This document shows positions 59,045-64,000 of a DNA stretch of 64,000 bases, piece after piece (positions within the stretch are counted from its first letter, which is position 1; the number at the start of each line of letters is the position of its first letter). The stretch lies in NCBI GenBank assembly GCA_037074615.1, contig CM073542.1, forward strand, positions 17,438,001 to 17,502,000, read 5' to 3'. The DNA is from Leucaena leucocephala. Its lineage: Eukaryota > Streptophyta > Magnoliopsida > Fabales > Fabaceae. A program made the translations under genes and the position numbers. The notes under the pieces are model-generated. The model was not told the DNA's origin, made no database searches, and saw only the letters and a program-made list of their open reading frames with translations.

Positions 59045-59500
59045 TAAGTCTATAATGGCCTTTGGTTTAGGTGGACAACCCGGCAAATATACATCCACAG
59101 TAATTAGATTATCTACGCCCTAAACAGTACTATAAAAATCCGTATTAAACAACCCCCAATAATTGTACAAGCTCCTATATCAATAACATATTTTAGTTTA
59201 GGCATAATTTTCTCATATAGTCTTTATAAAGAAGGAGCCATCTTTTATTGTGCTTGCTATTAAAATTACATCTGCTTGTCTAGGACTAGATCGTGGTACC
59301 AATCAAAGTCTAATCATGATCCTATTAACGAAGTAAATTCAATGAAGCAACAACGGTACTATAGATAAGGGGCCCTAAACTAGATAGTCTTGACTAATTT
59401 GAAAAATTATTTAATATAGTTGAAATAAATGAATTTTGGGTTGTTGGATCAAGTAAAGGAAACTCAATGGAATTTATAATTGTCTCAATATTTTTTTATT
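59045..59500 (-). pseudogene. ndhK: Nuclear copy of plastid ndhK (fragment)
   Basis: On the minus strand, pieces of the plastid NADH dehydrogenase subunit K appear in order across frames: NSIEFPLLD.TTQNS near 59470, LVPRSSPRQAD near 59290, and VDVYLPGCPPKPKAIID at 59047-59099 after a 'FYSTV.GVDNLI' stretch. Numerous frameshifts and stops separate them. In the plastid this subunit carries an iron-sulfur cluster of the NDH complex. Here it is a decayed plastid-to-nucleus transfer without function. Confidence 0.85.
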
Positions 59501-59530
59501 GTCTAAATATTTAAGAATTAAGACTATTAT

Positions 59531-59690
59531 AGTGCTCCTTTTCACCATGCATAAATTAAACTAACAATTAGGTTAAACACAAAAATTAAAACTTTTATAA
59601 ATACGAACACCCCCAATACATCGAAACTTGGTCGAAACTTGGTGCCCATGGATAAAAAAAACCGTTTCAACATCAAAAACAATAAAAACT
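59531..59690 (-). pseudogene. ndhC: Nuclear copy of plastid ndhC (fragment)
   Basis: The minus strand encodes pieces of plastid ndhC just upstream of ndhK, as in the plastid ndhC-ndhK-ndhJ operon. FVFDVETVF and FYPWAPSFD lie near 59650-59690, and an end resembling the YAWxKGALEWS tail near 59531-59560. An 11-bp tandem duplication (CGAAACTTGGT at about 59622-59643) interrupts the frame. It is a membrane subunit gene of the plastid NDH complex, here broken. Confidence 0.75.
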
Positions 59691-59744
59691 AGAACATATA
59701 ATAATGGATTATAAACTGCTCATAAGATAAATAATAGTTAAAGA

Positions 59745-59818
59745 TATGGATGATAGGATTTGAACCCATAATATTTTGTGCCCAAAACAAACGGGTTACC
59801 AAGTTGCACTACATTCCT
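59745..59818 (-). pseudogene. trnP-UGG: Plastid-derived tRNA-Pro (UGG) pseudogene
   Basis: The minus strand reads AGGAATGTAGTGCAACTTGG onward with the anticodon loop TTTTGGG (UGG) and a GGGTTCAAATCC T-loop, about 74 nt. It matches the plastid trnP-UGG pattern. The acceptor stem has about two mispairs, so it is unlikely to work. In plastid genomes trnP is not next to ndhC, so two plastid regions are joined here. Confidence 0.8.
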
Positions 59819-60506
59819 TTCAATTGGTTTATAGTGTCATTGTAAAGAATCTTTGTCTCTCATTAGTGCATAAACTGCACACATTTTTTCCAGTGAAACC
59901 CATAAATTACATAATGGTAAAAGGATTCGTATGACCTAGTTTGATTAGAGTTAGAAATTATCGTCACGTTTTTCTTCCTTTTAGGCCTGTGTGCAGAGCA
60001 GAACCAAAGAACTTTATACTTATATTGAAGGCAAGCCTATTTGACATATTGTCAAACACTAAATATAAACACTTTTCCTAATAAACATTCAAATTTTGGT
60101 TGACACATTGTGAGGGATTAGTCACTTTCATGAATCAGAACACTTTTTCTAATAGGTTATACATACCATTTTACATTGCACAAATAATTTTATAAGTATA
60201 CTTACATATATAAGTAATAATACTGTGCCATTGTGAAATTAGAATCACTTAACGCTCTCTCTATCATTAAAAGAGTCATTTTTGGAGGTATTAGCAACTC
60301 GCAACACTCAAGTTTATTAAAGTTCAGAGTTATATACCATTTGATAAATTAAAAAAGATTTAGAAGCTTCTCAGACCGCCAAGTAACCATCTCATAGAGT
60401 TCAACCACAACAGAACGATCCTCTATAGCATAGCGGACTTAGTGCCTGCTTGGGTGACTCAAAAACCTAAATTTTAAAAGTATTTTTGACTCAAACCTTA
60501 ATTTAG
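59819..60506. other. Possible plastid spacer and AT-rich sequence
   Basis: The first 50-80 bp after the trnP copy may still be plastid spacer. The remainder is AT-rich with no gene, up to the LTR that starts at 60512. Confidence 0.35.
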
Positions 60507-60511
60507 AGAAA

Positions 60512-62183
60512 TAATATAATTCTACATAGGTAGGGAGAAAAATGAAAAGAAAGTCTCTATTAAATTATAAAGTCATAATCTAACTCCACAAATTAATAAA
60601 GGAAAAGGAAAATCTTTATTAGAATATGAGTAATAATCTTAACTCATATAACTAATAAAGCCTAAAGAGAATATCCAATAATAAATCAAATATTGAATTA
60701 ATTTCTGAATGCCCTTTTACATATGATAAAACTCAATATTTATAGATAGAGACTACATAAAATTTAACCCACTAACTCATGATTGACCTGAACCTATTTA
60801 ATAAATTAGGTAAAATAAAATACTTTACTCAATCAATAATCTTAACAGACTATATTCTTCCTAAACTTGTGTTGCATTTAAATTAACCCCTAAAATCACT
60901 ACTAAAACCTTTAAAATAAATATTAATAAAATAAAATCAGACTAATTCAAAATTTTAAATTAGATTTCTTAATCAGAACTTTATCATTATCCTCCCCTTG
61001 GCAAAATATAAGAAAAAGCTTCCTTGTATGCCTAGAGGTTTGGGTAGGGGTGATAGGAAGACAATATAGGAACTACCTTTGAGCAACCTGTATCCTCTGA
61101 GGGGCCTTCACAGTGTTAAAGTTGTTACTATTTGCTCAAGAAAGTGTTAGAGGAGATTGTTGACTATTTTGGGCAGAAGCAATTGCGTCTTTACTAATGA
61201 CAGGTACCAGGGTTTGCTTGATAGTTTTCATGAGATCCTTGAGTGAGGAAGAAACTTCCTTTTGCTCTAGATTTATTAATATGTTATCGACACGGGTCGT
61301 CAGATGTAAGGCTTGTGTTTTGTCGGCATTGTTCTCCAAGGTAGGGGTGTTTTGCAGCAAAGCTCCAAATCTTATTTTGCTTCCTTTGTTGGCTCAACCA
61401 TTTTGGTTGCCAGGGTAGCTTGAAGCTCCATTGACGATGTTGCAGAATTTTGCAAAATGGGAGTAGATGAAATTTCTAAATCTTTCGGCGCTTCAACTTC
61501 TGTTTCTTCCATGGGGTTCCATTGATTTGGATACTTGATTACCTTTATCATGGCATTGCTGCTTCAACACGTCCATCTCAAATTCTAGGGCTAGTTTGTA
61601 CACTGTTTTGGATTTAGCATCCTTGCCCTTCTGTTTCTTGCCTTTGACCTCCAAATGAAATTGGCGAGCTGAAGTTCTTTTGCTAGGTGTCACCGGATGA
61701 GAATCATTACCTTGAACTTTGGGTGCTGCAAGTTTAGAATTAAGGATATCAAGGCGAGCTATGATGCAAAGTAATCGGTATGTTTTGTAAGAGGAACAAC
61801 GGTTAGACGGAATTGCATGCTAAAATGATCGGTGAAATTGACGGTTTAGAAACAGAGTTTATGCGGAAGAGATTGTACAGCTCTAATGCCAATTGGTAGA
61901 ATCTTAGATAGGTAGTAAAAAATATGAAAATAAAATCTCTATTAAATTATAAAGTCAGAATCAAACTCCACAAATTAATAAAAAAAAAATCTTTATTAGA
62001 ATAAGAATAAGAATCTTAATTCATATAACTAATGAAACCTAAAGAAAATCTTTAATGATAAAGCAAATATTGAATTAATTTCTAGATGCCTTTTTATATA
62101 TGATAAGATTCAATATTTATAAATAGAAATTACAAAAAATTTAGGCCCACTAACCCATAATTGACTTAAACATATTTAATAAA
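60512..62183 (-). mobile_element. Small LTR element J without pol
   Basis: The left LTR (60512-60986, 475 bp) matches 61894-62183, the first 290 bp of the right LTR. The rest of the right LTR is displaced by the CACTA insertion at 62184. On the minus strand a primer-binding site resembling TGGCATTAGAGC (61880-61891) follows the 5' (right) LTR. A polypurine tract AAGGGGAGGATAA precedes the left LTR. The internal region is only about 0.9 kb and has no protease, integrase or reverse transcriptase, so the element depended on others to move. Confidence 0.82.
61136..61790 (-). pseudogene. Coding-like internal region of element J, possibly gag-like
   Basis: Two minus-strand stretches look coding: 61693-61493 (Lys-rich, KGKKQKGKDAKSK) and 61360-61136 (LHLTTRVDNILINLEQKEVS, helical and hydrophilic). 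They are in different frames, linked by sequence reading MELQATLATKMVEPT. No zinc knuckle or enzyme motif is present. Position right after the primer-binding site suggests a gag-like product, but the protein was not recognised. Confidence 0.4.
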
Positions 62184-62194
62184 CACTACAAAAA

Positions 62195-62705
62195 AACAGA
62201 CTTTTGGCGACGACCTTTCAGCGGCGACACAATAAGTCGCCGCAGAAAGGCATGCTATTAGCGGCGACAAAATAAGTCGCCGCTGAAAATCAACTTTTAG
62301 TGGCGACTTATTTTATCGCCGCTGAAAGTAAGACTTTTAGCGGCGACTTATATTGTCGCCGCTGTACGTCAATGAATATGTTACACTTTTCAGCGGCGAT
62401 AAAAGTAGTCGTCGCTGAAAGTTGGACTTTTTGCGACGATATATTGTTGTCGCCGCAGAAGGTAGGGTAAAAAAAGGTTCCAGCGTTGACTTTCAGCGGC
62501 GACAAAAATTAGTCACCGCTGAAAGTCTATTTTCAGCGGCGACACTACTTTGTCGCCGCTGAAGATTAAAGTATTTGGTACAATTAACACTTTTAGCGGC
62601 GACAAAAGAATGTCGCCGCTGAAAGTTAGTTTCGGCGGCGTCTTTTTTTGTCGCCGCTGAAAGTTACTTTCAGTGGCGACTTTTGTGTCGTCGCTGAAGG
62701 TTGTT
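62195..62705. repeat. CACTA subterminal array of eleven GGCGAC hairpins
   Basis: Eleven inverted pairs of the form AGCGGCGAC ... GTCGCCGCT, separated by 6-12 bp AT-rich loops, occur near 62217, 62260, 62300, 62338, 62392, 62428, 62494, 62532, 62593, 62634 and 62671. Arms are near-perfect, and AAAGT/ACTTT flanks extend many of them. Some arms carry single C-to-T or G-to-A changes (GTGGCGAC, GTCGTCGCT). Confidence 0.9.
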
Positions 62706-63114
62706 AGTGTTATTTTCCTCCAGGCGCCCTAACATTTCATTTCGTCGGGTTCTCAGCGCGCGGGGAGCGATACAGAGCCGAGCGAGCGATACAGAGAGCG
62801 CACGATACAGAGAGTGGGAGCCACGGGGGTTTTGCTGGAGAGTAACGGAGGCTGTCGTAGGGATAGTTAGAGGTCGAAGAGTGTGGATTGAAGCTTAGAA
62901 GCGGGATTGAAGGTTAGAAGGGGGATTGAATGCGATTGTGGATTGAAGCTTTCAGCGGTAGCTACGGTTGATTTGGCCGATGGAAATTGAAGCTTAGAAG
63001 GGGGAAATCTTATTTTGGTCTTGCTCAGTGGATTCGTAAGCTGTCTGGCGTAAACCGATCACCGTGCACTGTGGATTGCTTCTTTCAGCTCTGCAACAGG
63101 AGTCACCGAAGAAG
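62706..63114 (+). promoter_or_regulatory. GC-rich leader of the CACTA gene, ending in a splice donor
   Basis: CG dinucleotides are dense around 62745-62830, with GCGATACAGAG repeated three times. The segment ends GAAGAAG|GTGAGTTCTT, a consensus donor at 63115. No long coding frame is present, so it is probably promoter and 5' untranslated exon. Confidence 0.5.
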
Positions 63115-64000
63115 GTGAGTTCTTCCTATACGTCATCTTTGTCTTCTCTAATCTGTGATTCGGCCATTGAATGCTAGCTGTTGAACCCAATGTATGGTTA
63201 AAACCCAGCAGCTGGGGGTGTCTTGCGCTCTGTCCTGTATAAAACCCAGCAGCCGGGGGTTGTTGTACAGTGTGGTAGCAGTTCAATCGAGTGTGTGTGT
63301 TTGTGTGTGTTTCATTGTGCATCTTTCATTGTGCGTGTTTCATTGTGTTTGTGTGTGTTTCATTGTGTGTGTTTCAATGTATGGTAAAAGTGAATGTTGA
63401 AGCCTGAAAATTGTGTTTCGATTGTTGGAGTACAGAAAAGAATAACCGAATGAAAAATGTTGAAGGCTGAAAAATGTTGGAGTACTGAAAGACATGCCCT
63501 TTACTTTCAGCCGTTCTGTCCACTTTCAGCTGGGAGTAATGAATGCTTTAGCTTATAATAGCATAAGAATTGTGAAGTATATTTGATCTATGCACAACTT
63601 CCCATGACATAATTATGATAATTACGTTAAGTATGCAACTATGTGTTATTATGTTAAGTATGCAACTATGATAATTACTTAGAGATAATTATATATAAGT
63701 GTTATTATTCATATACTGATATGTTTGTTATCATTCTGAACATCGGCTATCATGTGCTCCGAATTGAACGCAAATTTTCTTGTATAGAGTAATTGCGAAT
63801 ATATGAATTGGGAAGCAGGTCTTTCTTGCAGTAAGCTTTTTCTGCATTGTATGTCTTAAAATTGAATGATTTCCTGGAGGAAACTAAACTATAATTTCAT
63901 ATTGTTCGCCATCATCTTATTCAGTGGTGTTTGGATCCCACGGAATCGCATCATATTTATTTGCTGTTTACCATCTATTGAATTCTTGAATGAAGTGGTT
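63115..64000 (+). other. Putative first intron of the CACTA gene, with GT-rich repeats
   Basis: A direct repeat of AAACCCAGCAGC.GGGGGTTG-type sequence occurs at 63200 and 63241. A GTGTGTGTTTCATTGTG-type microsatellite runs from about 63287 to 63380. No coding exon was recognised before the window ends. Confidence 0.45.

Larger units (their letters stand above)
62184..64000 (+). mobile_element. CACTA (En/Spm) DNA transposon, left end
   Basis: The terminus CACTACAAAAAAACAGAC at 62184 is the classic CACTA inverted-repeat end. It is followed by a dense subterminal repeat region with GGCGAC hairpins (62195-62700), the binding-site zone for the transposon's DNA-binding protein. A GC-rich leader and a splice donor (63115) follow, so the transposase gene probably starts to the right. 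The far end is outside the window. It is inserted in the right LTR of element J. Confidence 0.88.

Noticed and set aside
59745..59818. Functional tRNA-Pro gene
   Set aside because: The acceptor stem has mispairs and the sequence is of plastid type, embedded in a decayed plastid insertion. It is treated as a pseudogene.
63194..63400. Cys/Val-rich open frame near the right edge
   Set aside because: It translates a GTGTGT/TTTCATTGTG microsatellite within a probable intron and has no other support.

Overview
This is nuclear DNA of a flowering plant, most likely a woody eudicot (the species cannot be named from the sequence). The evidence is Ty1/copia and Ty3/gypsy LTR retrotransposons nested in each other, a hAT and a CACTA DNA transposon, a plastid DNA insertion, and one intron-rich nuclear gene. 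No rRNA, functional tRNA, CRISPR array or bacterial operon was found. Almost every transposon frame carries stops or frameshifts.

Left part (1-25.3 kb): a decayed gypsy gag/protease remnant (477-2601); a long LTR-like repeat (2602 to about 5755); a minus-strand copia element (6504-12813, target duplication GTAAC) whose left LTR is complete but whose right, transcription-initiating LTR is cut to about 96 bp; a broken hAT transposase (15698-19730) split by a solo LTR (16895-18667, ATTAG); and a decayed chromovirus-type gypsy element (about 21130-25329).

Middle (26.5-57.1 kb): a plus-strand copy of the mitochondrial 2-oxoglutarate dehydrogenase E2 gene (dihydrolipoamide succinyltransferase). 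Ten exons can be placed. Its introns are swollen by retrotransposons. One of about 19.8 kb holds three copia elements (27099-33221, 34910-41602, 41852-46321), two of which contain a solo LTR (30764-32601, 38809-40656). Another of about 8 kb holds a 2.4 kb solo LTR (47488-49882) and a copia element (50563-55060). Exact or near-exact 5-bp target duplications support most of these boundaries. The gene looks dead: a TAA lies in the last exon before the catalytic motif, and both splice sites of the exon ending in the lipoyl lysine are non-consensus.

Right part (57.1-64 kb): a three-copy tandem array, a plastid-derived patch (ndhC, ndhK and a trnP-UGG pseudogene), a small LTR element without pol (60512 onward), and, inserted into that element's right LTR, the end of a CACTA transposon with eleven GGCGAC hairpins (62184 to beyond the window).

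No working accessory system is visible. The most notable points are the dead E2 gene, an antisense exon-like segment with good splice sites inside its giant intron (33623-34135), an LTR family carrying a 90-bp array of hairpins, elements that lost catalytic blocks by clean deletion, and the plastid chimera.
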